64,000 bases of DNA from Lysobacter firmicutimachus. Lineage in GTDB: Bacteria; Pseudomonadota; Gammaproteobacteria; Xanthomonadales; Xanthomonadaceae. The notes below the pieces were generated by a model. It ran no database searches, had not been told where the DNA came from, and saw only the letters and a program-made list of their open reading frames with translations. The position numbers and the translations under genes are program-made. Of this stretch, positions 37,087-48,219 are shown piece after piece (position 1 is the stretch's first letter; every line of letters begins with the position of its first letter). The DNA lies in assembly GCF_037027445.1 (NCBI RefSeq), contig NZ_JBANDL010000002.1, forward strand, positions 1,116,001 through 1,180,000, in the 5' to 3' direction.

Positions 37087-37980
37087 ATGTCGTTGTTCAG
37101 CAAGCTGTTCGGCGGCAGGCGCGAGGCTGCGCAACGCGCCGAGCCGATGGATCTGGTGGCGTTCGCCGAACGCTACGCGCAGGCGATACGCGCGGCCTGG
37201 CCCGAGGCCACGGTCGCGATCTCGCACGGCGCCGGCGCGGCCGACGCCAAAATCGACTGGCGCCTGCCGGACGGGTTTCAGGCCACCCATTTCCTCGGCA
37301 ACAGTTACCAGCGTTACCTCGATGCGCCGGACGAGCCGGAAGCGGTGTTCGCCGATCAGATCGCTTCGGCGCGCGAGCTGCAGCTCGGCATCGGCCGCGG
37401 CAGCGACGCGGCGCGCTCGGCCATCCTGCCGGTGCTCAAGACTCGCGGCTGGCACGAGATCGCCTTGCAGCAGACTCGCTCGATGGGCATCCGCAACGCG
37501 ATGCCGTTCATCGTCGAGCCGCTGGCCGGCGACCTGGTGCTGACCTATGTCGAGGACTCGCCGGATTCGATGAGTTATCTCTCGCCGGCCGAGGCCGAAC
37601 GCCGCGGCCTCGATGCGCAGGCCCTGCGCGCGCAGGCGCTGGAGAACCTGACCCGGTTCCTGCCCGAACTGGACGTGCAGGGCGGCGGCGGCCGCTACGC
37701 CGCGCGCCTGGACCGCAACTACGACGCCAGCATGGTGCTGCTGTTCGAACACTGGCGCGACCGCCTGGAGATACGCGGCGAGCCGGTGTTCGCGATCGCC
37801 GCGCGCGACGAGCTGATGGTCTGCGGCAGCGAGGACGCCGACAGCCTGGCCTCATTGCAGGACGTGGCCGGCGAAATCGTCCAGTCCTCGGCCTACAACC
37901 TGTCGCCGCGGCTGTACGTGCACCGCGACGGGCGGCTGCACGAATTCGCCGGCGCGCAAGCGCTCAGCGATAGCGGTTGA
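37087..37980 (+). CDS. DUF1444 family protein
   Basis: A 297-residue cytoplasmic protein of the DUF1444 (YtpQ-like) family, function unknown. Family features are LQQTRSMGIRNAMPFIVEPLAGDLVLTYVEDSPDSMSYLSP and GRYAARLDRNYDASMVLLFEHWRD, in the second half, in the expected order. The N-terminus MSLFSKLFGGRREA is amphipathic. Its 3' end overlaps the convergent pyrF stop by 17 bp, so the transcripts must collide or end inside each other's genes. Confidence 0.8.
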   Translation: MSLFSKLFGGRREAAQRAEPMDLVAFAERYAQAIRAAWPEATVAISHGAGAADAKIDWRLPDGFQATHFLGNSYQRYLDAPDEPEAVFADQIASARELQLGIGRGSDAARSAILPVLKTRGWHEIALQQTRSMGIRNAMPFIVEPLAGDLVLTYVEDSPDSMSYLSPAEAERRGLDAQALRAQALENLTRFLPELDVQGGGGRYAARLDRNYDASMVLLFEHWRDRLEIRGEPVFAIAARDELMVCGSEDADSLASLQDVAGEIVQSSAYNLSPRLYVHRDGRLHEFAGAQALSDSG

Positions 37981-38776
37981 TCTGATCGCGCAGCTCGCGC
38001 GCAGCGGCCGCGGCGGCGGCCGCGTAGTCGTCGCCGGAAGAGGCGTACAGGATCGCACGCGAGCTGCTGACCATCAGGCCGCTGCCGTCGGCGGTCTTGG
38101 CGTTGCTCACCACCGCTTCGACGTCGCCGCCCTGGGCGCCGACGCCGGGCACCAGGAACGGCATCTCGCCTACGATCGCGCGCACTTCGCGCAACTGCGC
38201 CGGCCAGGTCGCGCCGACCACCAGCGCGCAATTTCCGTGCCCGTTCCACTCGCGCGCGACCTTCTCGGCGACGCGCTGGTACAGCGGGCGTCCGTCGACG
38301 ATCAGATCCTGCAGATCGCCGGCGCCGGGGTTGGAGGTGCGGCACAGCACCACCACGCCGCGCTCGGCGCGGTCGAGGAAGGGCTGCACCGAATCGCGCC
38401 CGAGATACGGGTTGGCGGTGACCGCATCGGCGCGGTACCGGTCGAAGGCCTCGGCGGCGTAATGCTGTGCGGTGCTGCCGATGTCGCCGCGCTTGCTGTC
38501 CAGGATCACCGGAATGCCCGGATGCGCGGCGTGGATGTGTTCGATCAGCCGGTTCAGCGCCGCTTCGGCGCCGAGCGCGGCGAAGTGGGCGATCTGCGGC
38601 TTGAACGCGCAGGCGTATTCGGCGGTGGCGTCGACGATGTCGCGGTTGAAGGCGAACACCGCATCGGCGTCGCCGGCGAAACGCGCCGGAAACCGCGTCG
38701 GCTCCGGGTCCAGCCCCACGCAGACCAGGGTGCCGGCCTGCTGCCAGCGGTTGCGCAACGTCTGCATGAAGTTCAT
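37964..38776 (-). CDS. pyrF: Orotidine 5'-phosphate decarboxylase (type 2)
   Basis: Last step of UMP synthesis, decarboxylating OMP. The 270-residue length and the signature LDSKRGDIGSTAQHYA (about 93-108) place it in the longer type 2 (mycobacterial-like) subfamily rather than the short E. coli one. CVGLDPEPTRFP opens the barrel, FLVPGVGAQGGD is the phosphate-binding segment near residue 211. ATG at 38776 is preferred: AGGA lies upstream and the family N-terminus follows; a TTG at 38785 and ATG at 38767 are alternatives. It lies downstream of map but is separated from it by half a heptamer element. Confidence 0.95.
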   Translation of the reverse strand: MNFMQTLRNRWQQAGTLVCVGLDPEPTRFPARFAGDADAVFAFNRDIVDATAEYACAFKPQIAHFAALGAEAALNRLIEHIHAAHPGIPVILDSKRGDIGSTAQHYAAEAFDRYRADAVTANPYLGRDSVQPFLDRAERGVVVLCRTSNPGAGDLQDLIVDGRPLYQRVAEKVAREWNGHGNCALVVGATWPAQLREVRAIVGEMPFLVPGVGAQGGDVEAVVSNAKTADGSGLMVSSSRAILYASSGDDYAAAAAAAARELRDQINRYR

Positions 38777-38825
38777 GGCGATCAAGTCCTATTCCAATGC
38801 AAGTTCAAACAACGAAAACCCGGCC

Positions 38826-38867
38826 CCGGCTTTTCCGAATCCCGAATCCCGAATCCCCATCCCGGCC
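38826..38867. repeat. Heptamer element between map and pyrF (C-arm only)
   Basis: CGGCTTTTCC (the AAAAGC core on the other strand) is followed by GAATCCC heptamers and ends ATCCCGGCCTTC, one base before the map stop codon. No left arm is present. The terminal AATCCCGGCCT wording matches the right ends of the copies before gspF, nrdR and holC. Confidence 0.85.
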
Positions 38868-38868
38868 T

Positions 38869-39606
38869 TCAAGTCACCACGATCGGTTCGCCCGAAGTCA
38901 CCACCACGGTGTGCTCGAATTGCGCGGCGAAGCCGCGCCGGCACAGCATCGACCAGCCGTCTTCGCCTTCTTCGGTGCGGGTGGTGTGGGTGGCCAGGAA
39001 CGGTTCGATCGTAATCACCATGCCCTCGTGCAGGCGGCGGGTGTCGCGCGGATCGTAGTAGCCGGGGATGTTGCCCGGCGCTTCGTGCAAGGCGCGGCCG
39101 ACGCCGTGGCTGCCGAGGTTGCGGATCACCTTGAAACCGCGCCGGGCCGCGACCGATTCGACCGTGCGGCCGATGCTGTTGATCGGCTGGCCGGCGCGCA
39201 ACTGCGCGATCGCGGCGTCGCGCGCCTCGCGGGTGGCATCGAGCAGCTTCTGCTGCGCGGCGCTGGCCTGGCCGACCACGAAGCTGCCGCCGGTGTCGGC
39301 GAAATAGCCGTCCAGTTCGGCGGAGACGTCGATGTTCACCAGGTCGCCCTCGCGCAGCACGCTGAGGTCGGGAATGCCGTGCGCGGCGACCTGGTTGATG
39401 CTGATGCAGGTGGCGCCGGGAAAATCGTAGGTCAGCTGCGGCGCCGATCGCGCGCCGGCCTCGCGCAGCATCGCCGCGCCGATCGCGTCGAGATCGCGCG
39501 ATACCGCGCCGGGCACGGCGGCCTCGCGCATGGCCGCCAGGATCGAGGCGACCAGCGAGCCTGCGCGGCGCAGGCCTTCGAGTTCGAATGCGTGCAGTAC
39601 GGTCAT
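38869..39606 (-). CDS. map: Type I methionine aminopeptidase
   Basis: Metalloprotease that removes the initiator Met from nascent proteins. The 245 residues have the pita-bread fold landmarks and all metal ligands: the two Asp in NIDVSAELDGYFADTG, His in GSHGVGRALHEAPG, Glu in TIEPF and Glu in FEHTVVV. It is slightly shorter than E. coli Map (264). The start MTVLHAFELEGLRRAG is the only sensible one. It follows a 104-residue gene by 28 bp and the two probably share the ettA transcript. Confidence 0.95.
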   Translation of the reverse strand: MTVLHAFELEGLRRAGSLVASILAAMREAAVPGAVSRDLDAIGAAMLREAGARSAPQLTYDFPGATCISINQVAAHGIPDLSVLREGDLVNIDVSAELDGYFADTGGSFVVGQASAAQQKLLDATREARDAAIAQLRAGQPINSIGRTVESVAARRGFKVIRNLGSHGVGRALHEAPGNIPGYYDPRDTRRLHEGMVITIEPFLATHTTRTEEGEDGWSMLCRRGFAAQFEHTVVVTSGEPIVVT

Positions 39607-39634
39607 GTCGATGCTCCCATGCCGATGGCCGCGA

Positions 39635-39949
39635 TCAACGCGGCGGCGATTGAGGGGGAATCAAGTCGGACTCATGGCGAACGCCGTCGTCGTCGATGTC
39701 CAGGTACCAACGTCGGCCGACAGGCCAGGGAGACGGCACGACCGTTCCGGTAGCGAACAGGCGATCGGGACGGCCGTCTTCGTCCGTATCTTCATCGAAG
39801 ACGGTCAGCACCATCCCTTCGGTGAACACGACGGTCCGGCCTTGGACGTCCAAGGCCGCTCCGTCGTCGCCGCAGTGCAGCGGCAACAAATTGGGCCTCA
39901 GCATGCCGTTGAAGTCGCCGTTGTTCAGCCAGCGCTCGAACGGTTGCAT
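39635..39949 (-). CDS. Small acidic hypothetical protein
   Basis: A 104-residue protein I cannot place. It has AAGGAG eight bases before its ATG, begins 14 bp after the ettA stop and ends 28 bp before map, so it is a real operon member that is easily missed because the same frame stays open into ettA. Two acidic loops, DEDTDEDGRPD and DIDDDGVRHESD, resemble EF-hand or Excalibur-type calcium loops (D-x-D-x-D-G spacing in the second). No signal peptide. MQPFERWLNNGDFNGMLRPNLLP opens it. Confidence 0.72.
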   Translation of the reverse strand: MQPFERWLNNGDFNGMLRPNLLPLHCGDDGAALDVQGRTVVFTEGMVLTVFDEDTDEDGRPDRLFATGTVVPSPWPVGRRWYLDIDDDGVRHESDLIPPQSPPR

Positions 39950-39963
39950 GCCGAAGCTCCTTC

Positions 39964-41625
<1,662 letters not shown>

Positions 41626-41933
41626 GCAGACTCCGAAGCAGAGGCGCGCGCCGAGCCCGGCCGGAACGGCCGGAAGGCGGGGCGGGGGGCGTTGCGAATA
41701 GCCGATTATCCCGCAGCCGGGGGGCGGGTTCCAGCGCGGGGCCTTGCGGGCAGGTGAACCTGCGGGCGCCGGGCCGCAGGGGCGGGCGGCGCAAGCCCGG
41801 GCCGGCCGTTGGATCCGTTAATGCCTTGCCGGCCGTCGCGCCTGCGCAGGCCGGCCTGCGCAAGCTTCAGCGCCAAGCTGCGTCCCAGCGACGTTTCCAG
41901 GCCGGCGCATCGGCGGTCGCGCCGTGCGGCGGC
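41626..41933. other. Gap between lpxO and ettA
   Basis: About 310 bp holding no gene I can support. Small inverted repeats are visible (GCAGGT/ACCTGC near 41750; GCCTGCGCAGGC near 41845), none followed by a T tract. It must hold the ettA promoter. Confidence 0.45.
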
Positions 41934-42836
41934 TCACCACCAGACGATCAGGGCCACCACCGCCAGCACCGCCAGGTACTTGATCGCGTAGTAGGAGCCC
42001 TTGCTGCGCTCCTTGAGCGCCTTGGTCTTCAGCCGCACCGCGTAGAAGTACTTGAACAGCTTGTTGATCGCGCCGGTCTTGTCGCCTTCCTGGTTGGGCG
42101 AGGCGCCGGCGGCGATCAGGCGCTGGGCGATGAAGCGGTTCAGCCCGCGCGCCCAGGCCCAGCGCATCGGCCGTTCGATGTCGCAGAACAGGATGATCCG
42201 GTTCTGGCTGGAGCCGTTCTGGGCCCAGTGGATATAGGTTTCGTCGAACATGGTCCACTCGCCGTCGCGCCAGCTGTAGCGCTGGCCGTCGACGTCGATG
42301 AAGCAGGCGTCGTCGTTGGGCGTGTCCAGGCCCAGATGCAGGCGCAGCGAGCCCGCGTAAGGGTCGCGGTGCGGGCGCAGCTCGCCGCCCGGCGGCAGCT
42401 CGGTGAACATCGCCGCCTTGACCCCGGGGATCTCGCGCAGCAACTGGGTGGTGACCGGGCACAGCTCGGCCGCCGAGGGATGGGCGTCGTCGTACCACTT
42501 CAGGTAGAAGCGCTTCCAGCCGCGGCGGAAGAACGAGTTGAAGCCGACATCGTTGTAGCCGTCGGCGGCCTTGATCTGCTGCAGCTCGCGCAGGTGCAGG
42601 GCCTCGGCGCGGATCTCGCGCCAGCGCGCGCGCAGCGGCTCCAGCTCGGGGAAGTGCTGGTCCGGGTTCAGGAAGGCGGTGGTCGGCACCCGCGAGCAGG
42701 CGTACATCAGCACGTTGATCGGCGCCATGAAGGTCGAATGGTCGAGCAACTGGCGGCCGAGCCGGTGCCGGACCCGGCCGCGGAAGTGCACGTACACGGC
42801 GCTGGCGAGGAACGCGAAGACGAAGACCCATTTCAT
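41934..42836 (-). CDS. lpxO: Lipid A hydroxylase LpxO-like (aspartyl/asparaginyl beta-hydroxylase family)
   Basis: Fe(II)/2-oxoglutarate dioxygenase predicted to 2-hydroxylate a fatty acyl chain of lipid A at the inner membrane. The 300 residues start with a membrane anchor ([16 protein letters not shown]) and end with another ([14 protein letters not shown]). The iron ligands H156-x-D158 ([16 protein letters not shown]) and H203 ([10 protein letters not shown]), and the 2-oxoglutarate Arg 213 ([14 protein letters not shown]), are all in place. ATG at 42836 coincides with the first hydrophobic segment. Divergent from glyA. LpxO and lptFG in one window are both lipopolysaccharide functions. 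Confidence 0.9.
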   Translation of the reverse strand: MKWVFVFAFLASAVYVHFRGRVRHRLGRQLLDHSTFMAPINVLMYACSRVPTTAFLNPDQHFPELEPLRARWREIRAEALHLRELQQIKAADGYNDVGFNSFFRRGWKRFYLKWYDDAHPSAAELCPVTTQLLREIPGVKAAMFTELPPGGELRPHRDPYAGSLRLHLGLDTPNDDACFIDVDGQRYSWRDGEWTMFDETYIHWAQNGSSQNRIILFCDIERPMRWAWARGLNRFIAQRLIAAGASPNQEGDKTGAINKLFKYFYAVRLKTKALKERSKGSYYAIKYLAVLAVVALIVWW

Positions 42837-43071
42837 GGTCGGGGCATCCAAGGTCGAACGGGCCGGCCGGGGAGCGGCGGGCCTGGGGAGGGGAGGTCGG
42901 CGCATTGTCCGCCGGGTCGGGGCGCTGCGGCAGCCCCGCTTTGGCGGTTGGCCGCCATACGCCCCTAGGCTAACATTTCAAGTCTTACGTCAAGCCCGCC
43001 CCCTGCCACGCGGGCCCGGCCTGACGCGGCGTACCTCCCCCTCCCGTCCGTACTTCTTTCCGAGGCCGCGA

Positions 43072-44325
43072 ATGTTCCCCAGCCACACCCGTATTGCCGG
43101 ATTCGACGACGAGCTCGCCCAGGCCATCGCGGCCGAGGCCCGCCGCCAGGAAGACCACGTCGAACTGATCGCCTCGGAAAACTATGCCAGCCCGCGCGTG
43201 CTGGAGGCCCAGGGCAGCGTGCTGACCAACAAGTACGCCGAGGGTTACCCGGGCAAGCGCTACTACGGCGGCTGCGAATACGTCGACATCGCCGAGCAGC
43301 TGGCGATCGACCGGGTCAAGCAGCTGTTCGGAGCCGACTACGCCAACGTGCAGCCGCATTCGGGCTCGCAGGCCAACCAGGCGGTGTACTTCGCCCTGCT
43401 CAACCCGGGCGACACCATCCTGGGCATGTCGCTGGCCCACGGCGGCCACCTCACCCACGGCGCCAAGGTCAACGCCTCCGGCAAGCTGTTCAACGCCGTG
43501 CAGTACGGCGTCGACGCCCAGGGCCTGATCGACTACGACGAAGTCGAGAAGCTGGCCCTGGAACACAAGCCGAAGATGGTCGTGGCCGGCTTCAGCGCCT
43601 ACTCGCAGAAGATCGACTGGGCGCGCTTCCGCGCCATCGCCGACAAGATCGGCGCCTACCTGTTCGTCGACATGGCCCATGTCGCCGGCCTGGTCGCCGC
43701 CGGCGTCTACCCGAACCCGCTGCCGCACGCCCACGTGGTCACCTCGACCACCCACAAGACCCTGCGCGGTCCGCGCGGCGGCATCATCCTGGCCAAGGGC
43801 GCCGACGAGGACCTGACCAAGAAGCTGCAGAGCATCGTCTTCCCGGGCATCCAGGGCGGTCCGCTGATGCACGTGATCGCGGCCAAGGCGGTGGCGTTCA
43901 AGGAAGCGCTGGACCCGGAGTTCAAGGCCTACCAGGAACAGGTGGTCAAGAACGCCCAGGCCATGGCCAAGACGATCATCGCCCGCGGCTACAAGATCGT
44001 CTCCGGCGGCACCGACAACCACCTGATGCTGGTCGACATGATCGGCAAGGGCATCACCGGCAAGGACGCCGAAGCCGCGCTCGGCCAGGCCCACATCACG
44101 GTCAACAAGAACGCCGTCCCGAACGACCCGCAGAAGCCGTTCGTGACCTCCGGCCTGCGCATCGGCACCCCGGCGGTGACCACCCGCGGCTACAAGGAAG
44201 CCGACTGCGTGGCCCTGGCCGAGTGGATCTGCGACGTGCTGGACCATCCCAAGGACGCCAAGGTCATCGCCGGCGTGCGCGAGAACGTCACCAAGCAGTG
44301 CGCGCAGTTCCCGGTGTACGGCTAA
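43072..44325 (+). CDS. glyA: Serine hydroxymethyltransferase
   Basis: PLP enzyme interconverting serine and glycine and feeding one-carbon units to folate. The 417-residue length is exact for the bacterial enzyme. Landmarks are [21 protein letters not shown] (about 24-44), the YYGGCEYVD segment, and the PLP lysine K229 in [16 protein letters not shown] lies six bases before the ATG. It is followed by a heptamer element and nrdR, an order shared with other xanthomonads. Confidence 0.98.
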   Translation: MFPSHTRIAGFDDELAQAIAAEARRQEDHVELIASENYASPRVLEAQGSVLTNKYAEGYPGKRYYGGCEYVDIAEQLAIDRVKQLFGADYANVQPHSGSQANQAVYFALLNPGDTILGMSLAHGGHLTHGAKVNASGKLFNAVQYGVDAQGLIDYDEVEKLALEHKPKMVVAGFSAYSQKIDWARFRAIADKIGAYLFVDMAHVAGLVAAGVYPNPLPHAHVVTSTTHKTLRGPRGGIILAKGADEDLTKKLQSIVFPGIQGGPLMHVIAAKAVAFKEALDPEFKAYQEQVVKNAQAMAKTIIARGYKIVSGGTDNHLMLVDMIGKGITGKDAEAALGQAHITVNKNAVPNDPQKPFVTSGLRIGTPAVTTRGYKEADCVALAEWICDVLDHPKDAKVIAGVRENVTKQCAQFPVYG

Positions 44326-44327
44326 GC

Positions 44328-44453
44328 GCCGGGATTCGGGAGTAGGGATTCGGGGATGGAGAGCGCATTCGCGGCGGCTTGGCACTATGCTGGCATCCGC
44401 CGCAAGCGCTTTTGACTTTCCGAATCCCGATTCCCGAATCCCAAATCCCGGCT
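44328..44453. repeat. Complete heptamer element between glyA and nrdR
   Basis: Ends are GCCGGGATTC at left and AATCCCGGC at right, an inverted repeat. The left arm has imperfect GGGATTC units to about 44358, the core is about 60 bp and includes CGCAAGCGCTTTTGAC (AAAAGCG on the other strand), and the right arm has three to four GAATCCC-type heptamers. It ends five bases before the nrdR start codon. Confidence 0.9.
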
Positions 44454-44457
44454 TCCC

Positions 44458-44976
44458 ATGCATTGCCCCTTCTGCCAGCACCAGGACACCCGCGTGATCG
44501 ATTCGCGGGTGTCCGACGACGGCGCCACGATCCGGCGCCGGCGCGTCTGCGAGGCCTGCGGCGAACGGTTTTCGACGCTGGAGACCATCGAGCTCAAGCT
44601 GCCGATGATCATCAAGGGCGACGGCCGCCGCGAGCCGTTCGACGCGCGCAAGCTGCGTCTGAGCATGGACCGCGCGCTGCACAAGCGGCCGGTCTCGGAA
44701 GAGCAGGTCGAGGCCGCGGTGCGCGCGGTGGTGCACCGCCTGCGCATGACCGCCGAGCGCGAGCTGGCTTCGCGGCGGGTCGGCGATTTCGTCATGGACG
44801 AGCTGCGCAAGCTCGACCACGTCGGCTACGTGCGTTTCGCCTCGGTCTATCGCGCCTTCGAGGACGTGGCCGATTTCCGCGAAGAACTCGATCGGCTCGA
44901 ACGCGACGCGCCCGGCGACGGGCAACTGCCGCTGCTCGGCGAGGAACCCGCGCACGAGCGCAACCGCAAGCGCTGA
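44458..44976 (+). CDS. nrdR: Transcriptional repressor NrdR
   Basis: Zinc and nucleotide-binding repressor of ribonucleotide reductase genes. The 172 residues have the N-terminal zinc ribbon (C3, C6, C31, C34 in MHCPFC and CEACGERF) and the ATP-cone (about 49-139, [26 protein letters not shown]). A C-terminal charged tail extends about 20 residues past the usual end. The start codon is fixed by the zinc ribbon, yet there is no Shine-Dalgarno sequence: the bases before it are the right end of a heptamer element. Confidence 0.96.
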   Translation: MHCPFCQHQDTRVIDSRVSDDGATIRRRRVCEACGERFSTLETIELKLPMIIKGDGRREPFDARKLRLSMDRALHKRPVSEEQVEAAVRAVVHRLRMTAERELASRRVGDFVMDELRKLDHVGYVRFASVYRAFEDVADFREELDRLERDAPGDGQLPLLGEEPAHERNRKR

Positions 44977-45158
44977 ATCTGCGGCCGTTCGCTTCCGGCG
45001 AGAACCGCCGGCGCCCGCCGCTCGTGCGGCGGCCGCGCCGCTGCGCCGTCACGCGGGCCATCGCCGCGATCCCGATCGGCGCTGTCACGGCCGGCGCGAT
45101 GACGCCCAGCGATGCGGACGCGGTCGCTATTCGCGCGCGTCGGGCCCAGAATGAGCCG

Positions 45159-46253
45159 ATGACCGCCTCCTTCAGCGCTATCGATCACGCCCTGATGGCC
45201 CGCGCGTTGCGCCTGGCCGAGCAGGGTGCCTACACCACCAAGCCCAATCCCATGGTCGGCTGCGTGCTGGCGCACGGCGAAGAGGTCGTCGGCGAGGGCT
45301 GGCACCAGCGCGCCGGCGAGCCGCATGCCGAGGTGCTCGCGCTGCGCGCCGCCGGCGATCGCGCGCGCGGCGCCACCGCCTACGTGACCCTGGAGCCCTG
45401 CGCCCATACCGGCCGCACCGGGCCCTGCAGCGAGGCCTTGATCGAGGCCGGCGTGGGACGGGTGATCGCGGCGATGCGCGACCCGTTCCCGCAGGTCGAC
45501 GGCGCCGGTTTCGCCCGCTTGCAGGCGGCCGGCATCGAGGTCGCCAGCGGCCTGATGGAAGCGCAGGCGCGCACGCTCAACCGCGGTTTCCTGTCGCGGA
45601 TCGAGCGCGGCCGGCCGTGGCTGCGGGTCAAGCTGGCGACCAGCCTCGACGGCCGCAGCGCCTTGGCCAGCGGCGAATCGAAATGGATCAGCGGCCCGGC
45701 CTCGCGCCTGGACGTGCAGCGCTGGCGGGCGCGTTGCGGCGCGATCGTGACCGGTGCCGGAACCGTGCTCGCCGACGACCCCGAGCTGACCGTGCGCCTG
45801 GGCGACGACACGCCGTTCGTGGCGCCGCTGCGGGTGGTGCTCGACCCGGGCCTGGCCACGATCGCCCGCGGCCGCGTGCGCGGCGGCGAGGCGCCGACCC
45901 TGTACCTGCACGCGCCCGACGCCAAGCTGCCGCGCGGCTTCGCCGCCGAACACGCCGCGGTGCCGGTGCGCGAAGGCCTGATGGACCTGGAAGCGGTGCT
46001 CAAGCTGCTCGCCGCTCGCGGCGTCAACGAAATCCAGCTCGAAGCCGGCGCGACCCTGGCCGGCGCCTTCCTGGCCGGCGGCTGGGTCGACGAAGTGCTG
46101 CTCTACATGGCCCCGGTGCTGCTCGGCGAACGCGCGCGGCCGCTGTTCGACGGCCTCGGCATCGAGGCGATGGCGGACAAACGCAAGCTGGAGCTGGTCG
46201 ATGTGCGCCAGCTGGGCGGGGATATGCGGGTGCTGCTGCGGCCCAAACCCTAG
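45159..46253 (+). CDS. ribD: Bifunctional riboflavin deaminase/reductase RibD
   Basis: Second and third steps of riboflavin synthesis: deaminates and then reduces the pyrimidine intermediate. The 364 residues carry the N-terminal cytidine-deaminase-like zinc site (HAE in GEPHAEVLAL, PCAHTGRTGPC) within residues 1-150, and the reductase domain (VKLATSLDGRSALASGESKWISG, about 160 onward; ARGVNEIQLEAGATLAG near the end). ATG at 45159 is chosen because homology starts at DHALMARALRLAEQG. The 182 bp upstream hold no gene. Confidence 0.96.
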   Translation: MTASFSAIDHALMARALRLAEQGAYTTKPNPMVGCVLAHGEEVVGEGWHQRAGEPHAEVLALRAAGDRARGATAYVTLEPCAHTGRTGPCSEALIEAGVGRVIAAMRDPFPQVDGAGFARLQAAGIEVASGLMEAQARTLNRGFLSRIERGRPWLRVKLATSLDGRSALASGESKWISGPASRLDVQRWRARCGAIVTGAGTVLADDPELTVRLGDDTPFVAPLRVVLDPGLATIARGRVRGGEAPTLYLHAPDAKLPRGFAAEHAAVPVREGLMDLEAVLKLLAARGVNEIQLEAGATLAGAFLAGGWVDEVLLYMAPVLLGERARPLFDGLGIEAMADKRKLELVDVRQLGGDMRVLLRPKP

Positions 46254-46327
46254 ACGTCGGCGGGCCGGCGTCAGGAGCCCGCCCGAAGCGTCGCCGACTC
46301 TTGCCTCCTGACCGTTGGGCCTGCCTC

Positions 46328-47107
46328 ATGAGCTCGAATCCCTTCAAGGACCATTTCTCCGCCCTGGCGCAAAGCTACGCCGCGTCGCGGCCGGAGTATC
46401 CCGACGCCATGTTCGACGCCATCGCCGCGCAACTGCCGGCGACGGCGGTGCGGGTGTGGGAGCCGGGCTGCGGCAGCGGCCAGGCCACCCGAGGCTTGGC
46501 CGCGCGGTTCGAGCGGGTGCACGCGACCGAGCCGAGCGCGGCGCAGATCGAGCGCCATTGGGCGCGCGAGGCGGCATTGCGCGGCGAGGGCCGGGTGAGC
46601 CTGGCGATCGAGCCGGCGGAGCGCTGCTCGCTGGCCGATGCCAGCGTCGAACTGGTCGCGGTCGCGCAGGCGATGCACTGGTTCGATCGCGAGCGTTTCT
46701 ACGCCGAATGCGAGCGCGTGCTGGTGCCCGGCGGGGTGCTGGCGGTGTGGGCCTATGGCGATTTCCTGCCGCCGGAGGGCATGGTCGAGGCGGTCGAGGC
46801 CTTCCGTGCCCGCATCGGTCCCTATTGGCAGACGGAGAACGCCGAGGTCCGCGACGGCTATGCCGGCTACCGCTGGCCGTTCGCCGCCCTGCCGGCGCCG
46901 GCGTTGTGGCTGGAGGCCGAATGGAGCCTGAGCCGCTGGCTGGGCTATTTGCACAGTCTGTCGGCTGTCGAGCGCTGCCGAGCCGCCACCGGCGACGACC
47001 CGGTGGCGCTGCACCGCGCGGCGCTGAGCGCGGCCTGGGGCGCGGCCGAGGACGTGCGCACCGTCCAATGGCCGCTGCACCTGCATTTGCGGCGCAAGCC
47101 GGGCTGA
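46328..47107 (+). CDS. Class I SAM-dependent methyltransferase
   Basis: A 259-residue cytoplasmic methyltransferase of unknown substrate. The SAM site is VWEPGCGSGQATRGLA (about 43-58); ERCSLADASVELVAVAQAMHWFDRERFYAECERVLVPGGVLAVW covers motifs II and III and has the 'AxAxHWF' wording of the ubiE/trans-aconitate-like group. The N-terminus FKDHFSALAQSYAASRPEYPDAMFDAI is typical of that subfamily. It lies between ribD and the FMN riboswitch and is probably read through from ribD. Confidence 0.85.
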   Translation: MSSNPFKDHFSALAQSYAASRPEYPDAMFDAIAAQLPATAVRVWEPGCGSGQATRGLAARFERVHATEPSAAQIERHWAREAALRGEGRVSLAIEPAERCSLADASVELVAVAQAMHWFDRERFYAECERVLVPGGVLAVWAYGDFLPPEGMVEAVEAFRARIGPYWQTENAEVRDGYAGYRWPFAALPAPALWLEAEWSLSRWLGYLHSLSAVERCRAATGDDPVALHRAALSAAWGAAEDVRTVQWPLHLHLRRKPG

Positions 47108-47275
47108 GGCCAGCGGCCGGCGCGGCCGCCCGGAGGCCGCACCGGGGCGGCCCGCGACCGGTCCGGCCGCGCCGCGGCGGAACGCTGCATCGCGGCCGCG
47201 GCGGTGGGCCGGCTCCGGACGCTCGGGCGGCCGGTGCTAAACTGCGCGCGCCGGTTCGCCGGCACCCACAGGTAA

Positions 47276-47437
47276 CGTCTTCAGGGCGGGGCGGAACTCC
47301 CCACCGGCGGTAGGCGCGGCGACGCGCGAGCCCGCGAGCGCTGCCCGGCCGCGCGTCCCAGGACGTCCCGGCCGGGCGGGTCAGCAGATCCGGTCCGATG
47401 CCGGAGCCGACGGTCACAGTCCGGATGAAAGAAGACG
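47276..47437 (+). promoter_or_regulatory. FMN riboswitch (RFN element)
   Basis: CGTCTTCAGGGCGGGGCGGA at the 5' end and GATGAAAGAAGACG at the 3' end form the closing P1 helix, and the invariant segments CCCCACCGGCGGTA, the GCAGATCCGGT-type block and CACAGTCCGGATGAAAGA are all present. A long variable P-stem (about 47310-47375) is GC-rich. It precedes riboflavin synthase by 173 bp; a GCCTTGAGGC stem and TTTTT at 47523-47527 in that leader could be the terminator half of the switch. Confidence 0.95.
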
Positions 47438-47610
47438 GCTACGCGCGACGCCCGCCGCAAGGACGGGCGCCCGAGGCTGCGGCCGCGCCGCGGCCCGTGC
47501 GTTGTCTTCGAGCCTTGAGGCGTTTTTCGCTCAACATCACGCGGGAAACGTTTCATGACCCAGTTCGTTCGCAACACCTGCCCGGCGGCCGCCCGCCAGG
47601 AGGCCGGCTG

Positions 47611-48219
47611 ATGTTCACCGGCATCATCGAAGGCGTCGGCTCGCTCGCCGCCACGCAGGATCTCGGCGGCGACGTGCGCCTGCGCATCGCCACCGGCACG
47701 CTGGATTTCTCCGAACCCAGGCTCGGCGAGAGCATCGCCGTCAACGGCGTGTGCCTGACCGCGATCGCGTTCGAGCGCGATTGGTTCGAGGCCGACGCGT
47801 CCACCGAAACCCTGGCGCTGACCACGCTCGGCGCGCTGCGTCCCGGCGCCGTGCTCAACCTGGAACGGGCGATGCGCCCGACCGACCGGCTCGGCGGGCA
47901 CATGGTCAGCGGCCACGTCGACGGCGTCGGTGCGGTGCTGGGCGTGCACGAGGACGCGCGCGCGCAGCGCTGGCGCTTCCGCGCGCCCGCGGCGCTGCTG
48001 CGCTACATCGCCAAGAAAGGCTCGATCTGCGTCGACGGGGTCAGCCTGACGGTCAACGAAGTCGACGCCGAAGGCTTCGAGGTCGCGCTGATTCCGCATA
48101 CCGTCGCCCACACCGCCTTCGCCGCGACCTCGGTCGGCGACGCGGTCAATCTGGAAATCGATCTGGTCGCGCGCTACGTCGAGCGTCTGCTCGGCGCGCG
48201 CGCGGAGGAAACCGCATGA
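47611..48219 (+). CDS. ribE: Riboflavin synthase alpha subunit
   Basis: Final step of riboflavin synthesis, dismutating two lumazines. The 202 residues contain two lumazine-binding barrels, each opening with the family motif (MFTGIIEGVG at 1-10 and GGHMVSGHVDGVG near 93-105); VNGVCLTA and VDGVSLTVN are the paired active-site segments. CAGGAGG lies nine bases before the ATG. Expression is expected to fall when FMN binds the upstream riboswitch. The stop overlaps the next gene by ATGA. Confidence 0.96.
   Translation: MFTGIIEGVGSLAATQDLGGDVRLRIATGTLDFSEPRLGESIAVNGVCLTAIAFERDWFEADASTETLALTTLGALRPGAVLNLERAMRPTDRLGGHMVSGHVDGVGAVLGVHEDARAQRWRFRAPAALLRYIAKKGSICVDGVSLTVNEVDAEGFEVALIPHTVAHTAFAATSVGDAVNLEIDLVARYVERLLGARAEETA

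Noticed and set aside
44977..45158. Extra N-terminal domain of RibD
   Set aside because: The frame is open upstream of the chosen ATG but the sequence is Arg-rich and lies outside the RibD family, whose N-terminus starts at the chosen codon.
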